Source of the DNA: Argonema antarcticum A004/B2
GTDB lineage: Bacteria > Cyanobacteriota > Cyanobacteriia > Cyanobacteriales > Aerosakkonemataceae
Length of the DNA stretch: 37,076 nucleotides
Direction: 5' to 3'
Assembly (NCBI RefSeq): GCF_023333585.1
Contig: NZ_JAIQZN010000073.1
Span: 1-37,076, forward strand
Positions 1 through 7,321 of this stretch are shown here, in pieces. Each line of letters opens with the position of its first letter. The first letter of the stretch is position 1. The position numbers and the translations under genes were made by a program. The notes under the pieces are model-generated. The model saw only the letters and a program-made list of their open reading frames with translations. It did no database searches and was not told where the DNA came from.

Positions 1-9
1 ACGGTAAGA

Positions 10-366
10 CTACTCCGGTAGCACGGCCCAATGAAGCGTAAAGAATCCCCACGCCTTCAGGCTGGGGAGTATGTCAACATTAAGCACGAACACAATAGCT
101 AGCACGCTAGTACAAGCGGCAGCGATAACCAAAATTAAAATAGCCAAGCGACTTTCGTCTTGACGCTGAGCATTACGACGCATCTTTTGTGGCGTGGCGC
201 TAAGCATCATCCACCAAGCTAAGGCTAAGAAACAGATAACGCCTGAGTTCCAAGCACAGAGAATCCGCGTCGGTAAGTGCAGCGAAGACGGGAGTAGTCC
301 TGAAACTAAAGCAGATATGCCGATCGAAATCAGCAGTCGGGGTTTAGCATCTAGCGTTTTGAACAA
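10..366 (-). CDS. DUF1345-type integral membrane protein, probably truncated
   Basis: The 118-residue product starts at a TTG codon (DAKPRLL at its N-terminus) and carries three clear hydrophobic segments, near residues 12-30, 38-55 and 75-100, with a charged QRQDES stretch between the second and third. This resembles DUF1345 predicted membrane proteins, whose function is unknown. From memory members are roughly twice this long and continue with a further membrane pair after the 'LH' reached here at about residue 111. The stop comes seven codons after that point. Another frame beyond the LH reads ATGVVLP, which would fit continuation, so a frameshift near bases 15-35 is possible. The window edge prevents a check. 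No ribosome binding site is clear. Family call moderate, truncation tentative. Confidence 0.55.
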   Translation of the reverse strand: MFKTLDAKPRLLISIGISALVSGLLPSSLHLPTRILCAWNSGVICFLALAWWMMLSATPQKMRRNAQRQDESRLAILILVIAAACTSVLAIVFVLNVDILPSLKAWGFFTLHWAVLPE

Positions 367-430
367 CTTGGGTAGGAAAACGGATTTTACAACTCTGTAG
401 ACTATACCAGGTGTGCCTGAGTAAGGCTAC

Positions 431-1216
431 TCAGCTTGCTAAACCGGCAGTCTGAGGTTGCAGAAGACACACTAATTGGTCGATCCCTTTTTGCAGGTGT
501 CGCGTTACCGTCATCGGACTGACACCAATTCGCTTAGCCGCTTCCTTACGGGGTAATTCGCGTAGAAATACGCACTCAATAGCTGCTCTAGTTTTTTCTT
601 CTAACTGGTTCATAGCACCTTGCAATTGTTGCCGCTCTTCCTCTAAATTCTGGAAGGCTTGGTAGCGAGAATCAGGTAATGTCTCTGCCAAACTCATCGG
701 AGAATCTACTTGGTGAGAAATAGTAGCATCCAAACTTAGAGGCTGGCGGTTTTGGGCAGCCAATTGGCTCTCCCGCCACTCTTGCACAGATACTTTAAGT
801 ATTTGGGCAATTTCGGCATCTTTAGGCGATCGGCCCAACGTTGCTGTCAGTTCTTTTCGCACCTTCTCCCCGTCGTTGTAGAGTTCTTGCCATCTGCGGG
901 GAACCTTGACCATACTGCTCTTATCGCGCAGAAAATGCAGCATCTCGCCCCGAATGTAAGGAATCGCAAAAGAACTAAAGGCACATCCTTGAGTAGGGTC
1001 GAACCGTTCGATCGCCCGAATCAAACCGAAATAACCAATTTGTTCTAAATCTTCATAGGGTTCAGCACACTGATGGCTGATTCGATGGGCAACCTTGCGA
1101 ACCAATCCAGCGTGCAACCGTACCAGTTGATTCCGCCGCGCAACTGAAGGATTTTGGTGGTAGGAAACCATCATTTCCATCCCATAAGAGCTAATATCAT
1201 ACTGAGTTGCTGTCAT
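431..1216 (-). CDS. sigF: RNA polymerase sigma factor SigF (group 3 sigma-70)
   Basis: This 261-residue alternative sigma factor directs RNA polymerase to a special promoter set; in Synechocystis SigF controls type IV pilus and motility genes. Region 2 holds the characteristic EPYEDLEQIGYFGLIRAIER followed by AFSSFAIPYIRGEMLHFLRD, and the C-terminus carries the region 4 helix-turn-helix (LPRKEAAKRIGVSPMTVTRH). A longer frame begins at 1243, but the ATG at 1216 is preferred: it has AGAGGA about eight bases upstream and yields the usual MTATQ N-terminus of cyanobacterial SigF. It is transcribed alone, divergent from the Bax-inhibitor-like gene. No anti-sigma or anti-anti-sigma gene is adjacent. 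Confidence 0.93.
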   Translation of the reverse strand: MTATQYDISSYGMEMMVSYHQNPSVARRNQLVRLHAGLVRKVAHRISHQCAEPYEDLEQIGYFGLIRAIERFDPTQGCAFSSFAIPYIRGEMLHFLRDKSSMVKVPRRWQELYNDGEKVRKELTATLGRSPKDAEIAQILKVSVQEWRESQLAAQNRQPLSLDATISHQVDSPMSLAETLPDSRYQAFQNLEEERQQLQGAMNQLEEKTRAAIECVFLRELPRKEAAKRIGVSPMTVTRHLQKGIDQLVCLLQPQTAGLAS

Positions 1217-1563
1217 AAAAAATCCTCTGCCGCAAAAACCCATCTCGTCTAAATATCTTTAGGTCATCTCTCCGTAGACTGATATTAGAGCGTTGACCCT
1301 ATCTAAATTCATTGTCTGTAGATAACGAGAGACATACCATCGTTGTTTTACGGAAATTACAGCGAAGGTTGCACGGAGGATCAGCATAAACACGCAAACC
1401 ACCCTAAAGCCAGGTCAAGTAATTCGGTAAAAGCGGGGGGTTAACCGAACATTATTACCTCCACCCTCTCCAGGCTTATAGCTTAGGATCTAAGTAAAAA
1501 TGAGACTAAAGCGCAATTTTGGCTCTTTAAGCAAAAATCACCCCAAAAAAGTGAGAGAGTACC
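1217..1563. other. Intergenic region between divergent sigF and Bax-inhibitor-like gene
   Basis: No gene is supported in these 347 bases. They must hold the promoters for both flanking genes. Small inverted repeats are visible: TTCGGT at 1423-1428 with ACCGAA at 1444-1449, and CTTAG with CTAAG in the region 1480-1495. I cannot assign either to a regulator. Confidence 0.4.
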
Positions 1564-2292
1564 ATGAGTCATACAAGCAACTTCCGTGAAGCGTTTCGAG
1601 AGGCCAAAGGCAATGCGCTTGTTGGCCCCAACGTAATTGCCAACGCCCTGCCCTTTGTAGGCGGCGGGCTGGTTTTAACAGCACTTGGCACCTATGGCGG
1701 TTTGGGAGTTATCCGTAACTATCCAAGCATATTCTTCCCAACCTTCATCGGTGCGGTCATCGTCGAGTTGATTCTTTTCTTTGTCGCCCAAGGGGTTGTC
1801 GCACAAGGTAACAATAAAGTTGCCCTGCCCCTGCTGGCTACGTACAGCCTGCTGTCTGGCTACACCCTCAGCGGGCTGGTGTTTCTTGCCCTGAGAAGTC
1901 AGGGCGTTGGCATTGAAGGAGTTGGTATTGCCGCCCTTGGTTGTGGCATTGCCTTTATTGCCGGTCGTCAAATAGGCTCCAACCTATCCGAAGAAGACGG
2001 GATGGCGCTGACTAAAACGATAAGTATAGGGATTCTTGCCCTATGCGTTGTTGTTTTTGGTCAATTCCTGCTGGCAATGTTTGGCGTCTACGCCCCAACC
2101 TTTTTAGAAATTGGCATTTCAGGGATTGGTGTCCTTCTATTTGCCGGTGCAGCGGTAGTAGACTTCTTCATCTTGCCGCGCACCTACCGCGATGACCAGT
2201 ACTTGCCAGCCGCGCTGTCGATGTACTTAACTTACATCAACTTGTTCATCTTCATTTTGCGGTTGCTGATTGCGATCAATAGCCGCGACTAG
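1564..2292 (+). CDS. Bax inhibitor-1 / YccA family membrane protein
   Basis: The 242-residue product is almost entirely hydrophobic, with about seven membrane segments between residues 25 and 238 separated by short charged loops. The soluble N-terminus (MSHTSNFREAFREAKG), the glycine-rich middle (LLSGYTLSGLVFLAL) and the C-terminal pattern ending AALSMYLTYINLFIFILRLL are those of the Bax inhibitor-1/UPF0005 family. Members act as pH-sensitive calcium leak channels or modulators of membrane proteolysis; the role in cyanobacteria is not settled. GAGAG lies a few bases before the ATG. A strong hairpin follows the stop, so the gene is probably monocistronic. Confidence 0.85.
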   Translation: MSHTSNFREAFREAKGNALVGPNVIANALPFVGGGLVLTALGTYGGLGVIRNYPSIFFPTFIGAVIVELILFFVAQGVVAQGNNKVALPLLATYSLLSGYTLSGLVFLALRSQGVGIEGVGIAALGCGIAFIAGRQIGSNLSEEDGMALTKTISIGILALCVVVFGQFLLAMFGVYAPTFLEIGISGIGVLLFAGAAVVDFFILPRTYRDDQYLPAALSMYLTYINLFIFILRLLIAINSRD

Positions 2293-2319
2293 AGGTAAGC
2301 TGGATTAACTTTATCAGGA

Positions 2320-2338
2320 GGGTGGGCAATGCCCACCC
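2320..2338 (+). terminator. Hairpin terminator after the Bax-inhibitor-like gene
   Basis: GGGTGGGC, a three-base loop and GCCCACCC form a perfect 8-bp GC-rich stem followed by TTTAAT. It lies 28 bases after the stop codon, where an intrinsic terminator would sit. The T-tract is short, and the same GGGTGGGC palindrome is a common interspersed motif in cyanobacteria, so it may be a repeat serving as a terminator. Confidence 0.6.
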
Positions 2339-2382
2339 TTTAATCTGCAATTACCAGAGCCAAAAACAAAGGTATTATATAA

Positions 2383-2745
2383 ATGCCCAGTTCCCCACAA
2401 CTGTCAGACGAGGAAATCTATCAACAAGTAGCCAATATCGTGGGACAGTTTAAACTATTAGAATGTGATGAGTGTGCCCAAGCTATCAAAGAATGGTTAA
2501 AAGCCAATAGAATTAACGGTATCCATCTAAAAATCAGCCCTCTCGATCAAGCAGATTTTATCCTCAGCGAACGATGGGATGGCGGACGCACAACGATTTG
2601 CCAAAATGGCTTACACTATGGTATAGAAGTTCGAGGTAAGGTTTTTGATAATCTTTCACCGATAGGAATATCTAGGGAAGATTGGATCGCAGACTTCTAC
2701 TGTGGTATTGGGGAATTCATTATTCAAGAATTAGAAAAATTTTAA
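2383..2745 (+). CDS. Small papain-fold toxin (Tox-PL-2-like)
   Basis: The 120-residue protein has the layout of papain-fold polymorphic toxin domains. A conserved Cys sits in CDECAQAI at the start of a helix (C28/C31), a beta strand follows (GIHLKI), then a His in the strand NGLHYGIEV (H78) and an Asp in VFDN (D89), giving a Cys-His-Asp triad in the expected order. The C-terminal ISREDWIADFYC matches the tail I recall for papain fold toxin 2. Such domains usually sit at the end of large secreted proteins; here the domain is free-standing, with no signal peptide or delivery domain. AAAGG precedes the ATG. The gene 29 bases downstream is probably its immunity partner. The exact cleavage target is unknown. 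Confidence 0.65.
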   Translation: MPSSPQLSDEEIYQQVANIVGQFKLLECDECAQAIKEWLKANRINGIHLKISPLDQADFILSERWDGGRTTICQNGLHYGIEVRGKVFDNLSPIGISREDWIADFYCGIGEFIIQELEKF

Positions 2746-2774
2746 CGAAAATATCATATCAAGGATAACAGGCC

Positions 2775-3137
2775 ATGATTTCGCTTTACCAACTTCTGGA
2801 AAAAATCAAAGAAAGACCGGGAATGTATATCGGCTATCCTTCTGTCTCCGAGCTATTTATGTTTCTGTGCGGTTACAAACGCGCTTGTCAGGATATGGAG
2901 CTTCCTTTAAGCGACGAAGAACAGGAATTTCACGAATTTCAGCCTTGGTTGCAGAAAAGATTTGGCGTTAGTACCTCGGCTTCCTGGGCAAGAATTATAC
3001 TATTATATTCTGGTGATGAAGCAGATGGCTTAAAAAATTTCTTCGATTTATTGACGGAGTTTAGAAACGAGAGACAGCAATCGTCTATGACGTTACTATC
3101 AGATAGTAGTAAGGATGTAACGCTTATACATTCTTAG
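2775..3137 (+). CDS. Putative immunity protein for the upstream papain-fold toxin
   Basis: This 120-residue soluble protein has 18 acidic residues in its first 90 positions. It opens with IKERPGMYIGYPSVSELFMF, a pattern I associate with small immunity-type proteins coded beside polymorphic toxins, and continues with FQPWLQKRFG and an amphipathic FFDLLTEFRNE helix. It has no signal peptide or membrane segment. It lies 29 bases after the toxin in the same direction, with AAGGA before the ATG, so the two are probably one operon. I do not know a named family for it; the immunity role is inferred from size, acidity and position. The final 20 residues look poorly structured. Confidence 0.5.
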   Translation: MISLYQLLEKIKERPGMYIGYPSVSELFMFLCGYKRACQDMELPLSDEEQEFHEFQPWLQKRFGVSTSASWARIILLYSGDEADGLKNFFDLLTEFRNERQQSSMTLLSDSSKDVTLIHS

Positions 3138-3178
3138 CATACCGATTCAGTATTGGCTTTTGGGATGTTGAAGAACCC

Positions 3179-3201
3179 CACCTAAATCACAGATTTAGAT
3201 G
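3179..3201 (-). other. Right-end hairpin overlapping the tnpB stop; probable omega/reRNA 3' scaffold
   Basis: On the minus strand CATCTAAATC, loop TGT and GATTTAGGTG pair over ten base pairs with one G-T wobble. The tnpB stop codon lies inside the 3' arm. In TnpB systems the guide RNA scaffold is the 3' end of the tnpB transcript and ends at the element boundary, and the guide is the flanking host sequence. By analogy the guide here would begin around 3166 and read leftward. This is inferred from position only. Confidence 0.5.
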
Positions 3202-4645
3202 GAGATTCCGGGCAGAACCCCATCAAATCAAACAAACTTAATTGTATTGCTACAACTGGTTTATCTGACTTGTTCCCAGACTCAACAGGTTTTACTGTTG
3301 ATTTCCCTTGTCTCTCAACAAGCTTCTTGGGCGTAGATTTCGACGTGACCCGCCGTATTTTTAGCTTAATTCCTAATTCTTCAAGTCCACGATTCAAAAT
3401 ATTAATCGCAGCTTGAATGTCGGCATCGGCATGATAATTACAGGACTCACAGAGAAACTTTTCTTTATCCCTGTTAGTTGGACTAACAAAACCACATTGG
3501 GAGCATTCTTGGCTACTATGACGTGGGTTAACTTCGTGAACCAAAACACCATACCTTTCGGCTAATACTTTGATTTTCTGTTTCAACGAGTACCACGACG
3601 CATCTTGAATTGCTTTGTTTAATCCTACCTTTCTAGATTGACCATTTTCTAAATATCTGCTTTCATCCTCACTCCATTTAGGTTTGCACCGTTTCATCAT
3701 GCCCTGAACGTTCAAATCCTCAAACACAATCAGGTCATATTTCTTAGTTAATCTATGAGCAACTTTCCACTGATAATCATTGCGTTGGTTAGTTACTTTT
3801 TGCTCAACTCGCGCTAACCGTTCATAAACTTTTCTACGTTTATTACTACCTTTCTGTTTACGACTGGCAGCACGATTTAATCTTTTCCGTTTTTTCTCCT
3901 GCTGTTTGTAAAATTTAGGATTAGCGATAGTTTGCTCGTCAGATAAAGATGCTAGTTTATTAATACCCAAGTCTATACCAACAGCAGTTTTAACCTCATT
4001 GGGTTGAGGTGTTGCTGGGACTGTCGCATCTTCTAAGCAAACTGATATATACCAGCCATTAGTCTTCTTTCTAACAGTGACTTTCTTGGGCTTAAATCCA
4101 TCTGGAAATTGGCGGGATTGATGAAATCTCATCCAACCAAAACCAGGCAATCTAACTTTATTCCCCTGAAATTCACACGCACCCGCAGGATAAGTAAAAG
4201 ACCTGAATTTACCTCTACGCTTGGGTTTAGGATAACCGCCTAATCCCTTAAAGAATCGTTGAAATGCGTCATCCAACTGCATTAAGGTTTGCTGCAATGG
4301 TTGACTTGGTATTTCTTTGTACCAGGGGCGCAATGATTTTAAGTTAGGTAAATCAGACGATTGCATCTCATACGCAGACTTTCTTTTTACCTCACCTTTC
4401 TTGTTAGTCTTATAAGCTTCACCGTATAAAGCTGACTTACTAATTGAACAGGTTAAGGGGTAAATTACAGCCTTAGTTTCTAAATCAGAATACTCTCCTA
4501 ATTTTGGTTGAGTTACTTGCTCATAAGCTTCAATCCTTTCTCCTAACCTAAAGTTATATTGCAAGCGTAGAAGATGCAAACAACGCTCCATTGCTGCAAT
4601 TTGTGTTTGGTTAGGCTGTAGTTTGGATTGATGAGCCAGTAACAT
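3182..4645 (-). CDS. tnpB: TnpB RNA-guided endonuclease (OrfB, IS605 family)
   Basis: The 487-residue protein has an N-terminal helix-turn-helix region, a central wedge-like domain, and a split RuvC nuclease with all three acidic residues visible: D225 in AVGIDLGINK, E309 in IVFEDLNVQG and D409 in HADADIQAAINIL. A zinc ribbon (C381, C384, C399, C402) interrupts the last RuvC segment. Related TnpB proteins use the element's 3' transcript as guide and cut DNA next to a short target motif, helping the element persist after excision. The reading frame is undamaged, so it may be active. About 70 basic and disordered residues follow the RuvC core; that DNA overlaps the probable RNA scaffold. It is divergent from the RHH gene 50 bases away. 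Confidence 0.93.
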   Translation of the reverse strand: MLLAHQSKLQPNQTQIAAMERCLHLLRLQYNFRLGERIEAYEQVTQPKLGEYSDLETKAVIYPLTCSISKSALYGEAYKTNKKGEVKRKSAYEMQSSDLPNLKSLRPWYKEIPSQPLQQTLMQLDDAFQRFFKGLGGYPKPKRRGKFRSFTYPAGACEFQGNKVRLPGFGWMRFHQSRQFPDGFKPKKVTVRKKTNGWYISVCLEDATVPATPQPNEVKTAVGIDLGINKLASLSDEQTIANPKFYKQQEKKRKRLNRAASRKQKGSNKRRKVYERLARVEQKVTNQRNDYQWKVAHRLTKKYDLIVFEDLNVQGMMKRCKPKWSEDESRYLENGQSRKVGLNKAIQDASWYSLKQKIKVLAERYGVLVHEVNPRHSSQECSQCGFVSPTNRDKEKFLCESCNYHADADIQAAINILNRGLEELGIKLKIRRVTSKSTPKKLVERQGKSTVKPVESGNKSDKPVVAIQLSLFDLMGFCPESPSKSVI

Positions 4646-4695
4646 AAGTATCTAAACTTGATGTATTATATTTATTGTACGGACAAGTTACGGTG

Positions 4696-4836
4696 ATGTC
4701 AATGGCTAGAATGTTAAGATTAGAAATTAGATTAAAAGAGAAGGAGTATGCCAAAATTAAGGCAGAAGCGGAAAAACGTGGCGTGTCTATGGCTGATATC
4801 TTGCGTGAGCCTATTAGGTTTTTACCAGAAGTCTAA
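4696..4836 (+). CDS. 46-residue ribbon-helix-helix protein inside the TnpB element
   Basis: The short frame encodes MSMARMLRLEIRLKEKEY continuing to a C-terminal RFLPEV. A beta strand with alternating residues (RMLRLEIRL) is followed by a helix with EKEYAKIKAEAEKRG, a turn at GVSMADIL and a second helix. This is the MetJ/Arc RHH fold seen in small DNA-binding proteins and antitoxins. It starts 50 bases from the tnpB start in the opposite direction and lies between tnpB and the left-end hairpin, so it appears to be element cargo and could repress tnpB from the shared promoter region. An in-frame GTG sits directly before the ATG. No strong ribosome binding site is seen. The fold is well supported; the regulatory role is inference. 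Confidence 0.65.
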   Translation: MSMARMLRLEIRLKEKEYAKIKAEAEKRGVSMADILREPIRFLPEV

Positions 4837-4848
4837 GACAGCATTCAT

Positions 4849-4874
4849 CCCCACCTATGAGTACATAGATGGGG
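4849..4874. other. Left-end hairpin of the TnpB element
   Basis: CCCCACCTATG, loop AGTA and CATAGATGGGG form an 11-position stem with one C-A mismatch. It resembles the right-end hairpin in sequence and orientation. It also lies 12 bases after the RHH stop codon and could act in ending that transcript, though no T-tract follows. Bases 4875-5094 beyond it hold no gene I can support. Confidence 0.55.
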
Positions 4875-5094
4875 TATTCTGCTGAAAAATGATAAACCGG
4901 GGTTCTTTGGTTGTCAAGGTCGATATTTTGTTGTGATAACCCGCATATTCCCGGTTTCATCGGATTATTGAATTGGAATTATAGTAAGGGATGACAAACT
5001 GCCTTTCTGCTTTAAGCGAGGGAGTGGTTAAAATAGTCTAAAATGGAGAGTAGTGCGATCGCAGGCATCGTACCTCTGAAAGAAAACGCTAACC

Positions 5095-6232
5095 ATGATT
5101 GAAGTACTAGATATCAAACGCGAAGTCGAATCGTTGTCTCAGCGCCTGGGTAAAACTCAGGACTATCTTTGACGTACCGGCGCTGACAGCGAAAATTCAA
5201 GATTTGGAGCAATTGGCAGCTCAACCGGAGTTTTGGAACGACCAAACCTCTGCCCAGCAAACGCTTCAAGAACTCAATGACCTCAAATCCCACTTGCAGC
5301 AATTTGAGGATTGGAAAGACAGCCTGGAAGATGCCAAAGCGATCGCAGAATTGCTGGAGTTAGAAACCGACCCGGCGCTACTGGAAGAAGCCGAGACTAA
5401 CCTAACTAAGCTTAGCCAGGAACTCGATCGCTGGGAGTTGCAACAGCTGTTGTCTGGGCCTTACGACGCCGAAGGCGCAGTCCTGACAATTAACGCTGGT
5501 GCTGGTGGTACAGATGCTCAAGATTGGACAGAAATGTTGCTGCGGATGTATACCCGTTGGGGAGAAAGCCACGGTTACAAAGTACACTTGGCCGAAATTT
5601 CCCCAGGGGAAGAAGCTGGGATTAAGTCTGTGACTCTGGAAATTGAAGGTCGCTATGCCTATGGCTACCTGAAAGCTGAGAAAGGAACGCATCGCTTGGT
5701 GCGGATTTCCCCCTTCAACGCTAATGGTAAACGGCAAACCAGCTTTGCAGGCGTGGAAATTATGCCCCTTCTGGATCACTCCGTCGAACTTGACATTCCG
5801 GATAAGGATTTAGAAATTACCACGACTCGTTCCGGCGGTAAGGGCGGGCAAAATGTCAACAAAGTGGAAACTGCCGTGCAAATTAAGCACATTCCCACTG
5901 GCTTAGCTGTGCGCTGTACCGAGGAACGTTCTCAGCTGCAAAACAAGGAGAAAGCTCTCGCCAGACTCAAAGCAAAGCTGCTGATTATCGCTCAAGAGCA
6001 AAAGGCTCAAGAAATAGCCGAAATTCGGGGCGATATGGTAGAAGCGGCTTGGGGCAACCAGATCCGCAACTATGTGTTTCATCCGTACCAACTGGTGAAG
6101 GATCTGCGTACTGGGGTGGAAACTACTGGCATTACAGATGTGATGAACGGCGAACTCGACCCATATATCCAAGCTTATCTCCGTCAGGAAAATCAACTGG
6201 TGGAGAGCAGTACTCCAATAAAACTGCCATGA
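5095..6232 (+). CDS. prfB: Peptide chain release factor 2, with programmed +1 frameshift
   Basis: RF2 recognises UGA and UAA stop codons and triggers peptide release on the ribosome. The zero frame starts at the ATG 5095 and encodes 25 residues ending in DYL before an in-frame TGA at 5170-5172. A +1 shift at CTT-T resumes in GACGTACCG and runs to 6232, giving about 378 residues. The GGQ peptidyl-transferase motif is in [15 protein letters not shown]. The stop-codon-reading SPF tripeptide is in [20 protein letters not shown], which identifies RF2 rather than RF1. A frame taken only from 5204 would lose the true N-terminus. The gene is convergent with the CheB gene 48 bases downstream. Confidence 0.95.
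5167..5173 (+). promoter_or_regulatory. prfB autoregulatory +1 frameshift site
   Basis: The heptamer CTTTGAC, preceded by TAT, is identical to the slippery site of E. coli prfB. When RF2 is scarce, ribosomes pause at the UGA and slip forward by one base. A Shine-Dalgarno-like CAGGA lies just upstream at about 5158-5162, weaker than the E. coli AGGGGG. Confidence 0.92.
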
Positions 6233-6280
6233 AAGAAATCCTCACCCAAACCAAACTACCCCGCCATTCCCCGACCCCAA

Positions 6281-7321
6281 TTACTCTGGTTGACCTGACT
6301 CGTCTTCGGCAATAGTCCGTTTTGTCCCAAAGCCCTTGAGAATGATGTCTCGAATCAGCGACACCTCCTCATCCAAGCGCTTTGCATGATCTTCGTATTT
6401 TTCGGCTGCCTTTTGTAGTTTATAATTTCCCATCCGCTCTGCCATTTGACGCGAAAACGTCACCTTTTCCTCCATTGCCCGAACCGCCGACCAAAGAGCG
6501 TTTTCTATATTCTGGGTTTGCTCTGATAGAAAGATATTCGCCGTAAAGGAATGCCCGATATGACAGCGAAACCGCAGCGGCGCTTCTTTGCCGATCTGCC
6601 AAATGCTGCCGTTACATTCAGGGCAGGTGTAGGTTGTTCGAGTCCCGATCGCTTCGACGTTCTGCAAAAATTCCTGCGTGTTCATCTCCTGTTCAGCAAT
6701 CTTAGATTCGACTTCTATCTCTTCAGTCACTGGATAGGCTGACTCCGATGCTGCGGGTGCCTTCGATAGGCGCACTAAAAGGTCTGGAATTTCGGCAAGC
6801 GGTAGGCAGTAATCGACCTTAACAAACTGCAAAGCGCTCTTTGCCATGCTGGGATATTCGGCTTCTTTCGGGTCTTGCACGATCGCCACTCCGCCCCGTT
6901 TCTTGACTGCCTGCAACCCCACCGTTCCATCATCGAGATAGCCCGTCAGCACGACTCCCACAGCCCTCGGACCATAAGCGCGAGCAGCAGAACGAAATAG
7001 CGCATCGATCGCGGGTCTAAATCGGTTTTCTTGCGGTCCGCGCACGACCCGTATTGAGTCTTGATTCACCAGCAAATGGTGATCGGGCGGAGCAACATAA
7101 ATTCGCCCTTTTTGAATCGTCTCTCCATCGACTGCGTGAGAGGCTGGAAGAGAGCCAACATCTGCCAGAATTTTCGGGAGAATGCTGGGCTTATCGGCTG
7201 CAAGGTGTTGAACAATGAAGAGAACAGCATCCAGGTCAGCCGGGAGCGCACCGACGATCGCGCCCAGTGCTTTGAGTCCGCCTGCTGAAGTGCCGATCGC
7301 AATAATGTCGTGTCCAGTCAT
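6281..7321 (-). CDS. Stand-alone CheB-type methylesterase with C-terminal zinc ribbon
   Basis: The 346-residue protein begins directly with a CheB catalytic domain (residues 4-190) and has no receiver domain. The triad is visible: S12 in GTSAGGLKAL, H39 in VQHLAADKPS and D131 in TGYLDDGTVGL. In chemotaxis CheB removes methyl groups from receptor glutamates; the substrate here is unknown. The C-terminal third contains CPEC and CHIGH, a likely zinc-binding ribbon, followed by a helical region. The ATG at 7321 overlaps the upstream stop as TAATG, with AAGGAG just before it, so translation is coupled to the CheB-CheR fusion. An upstream in-frame start at 7354 is less likely. No chemoreceptor, CheA or CheW gene is in the window. 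Confidence 0.88.
   Translation of the reverse strand: MTGHDIIAIGTSAGGLKALGAIVGALPADLDAVLFIVQHLAADKPSILPKILADVGSLPASHAVDGETIQKGRIYVAPPDHHLLVNQDSIRVVRGPQENRFRPAIDALFRSAARAYGPRAVGVVLTGYLDDGTVGLQAVKKRGGVAIVQDPKEAEYPSMAKSALQFVKVDYCLPLAEIPDLLVRLSKAPAASESAYPVTEEIEVESKIAEQEMNTQEFLQNVEAIGTRTTYTCPECNGSIWQIGKEAPLRFRCHIGHSFTANIFLSEQTQNIENALWSAVRAMEEKVTFSRQMAERMGNYKLQKAAEKYEDHAKRLDEEVSLIRDIILKGFGTKRTIAEDESGQPE

Larger units (their letters stand above)
3167..4890 (-). mobile_element. IS200/IS605-type element carrying tnpB and an RHH gene, no tnpA
   Basis: The element is defined by two similar imperfect palindromes in the same orientation. One overlaps the end of tnpB (3179-3201) and the other lies beyond its start (4849-4874). 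Read on the minus strand both share CCATCTA, a loop region, and TAGGTGGGG. Subterminal hairpins of this kind are what TnpA recognises in this family. The outer limits are approximate: about 3167 on the right, just outside GTTCTTCAAC, and about 4885 on the left. Inside are tnpB and a divergent RHH gene. With no TnpA it must be mobilised in trans, or not at all. Confidence 0.6.
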
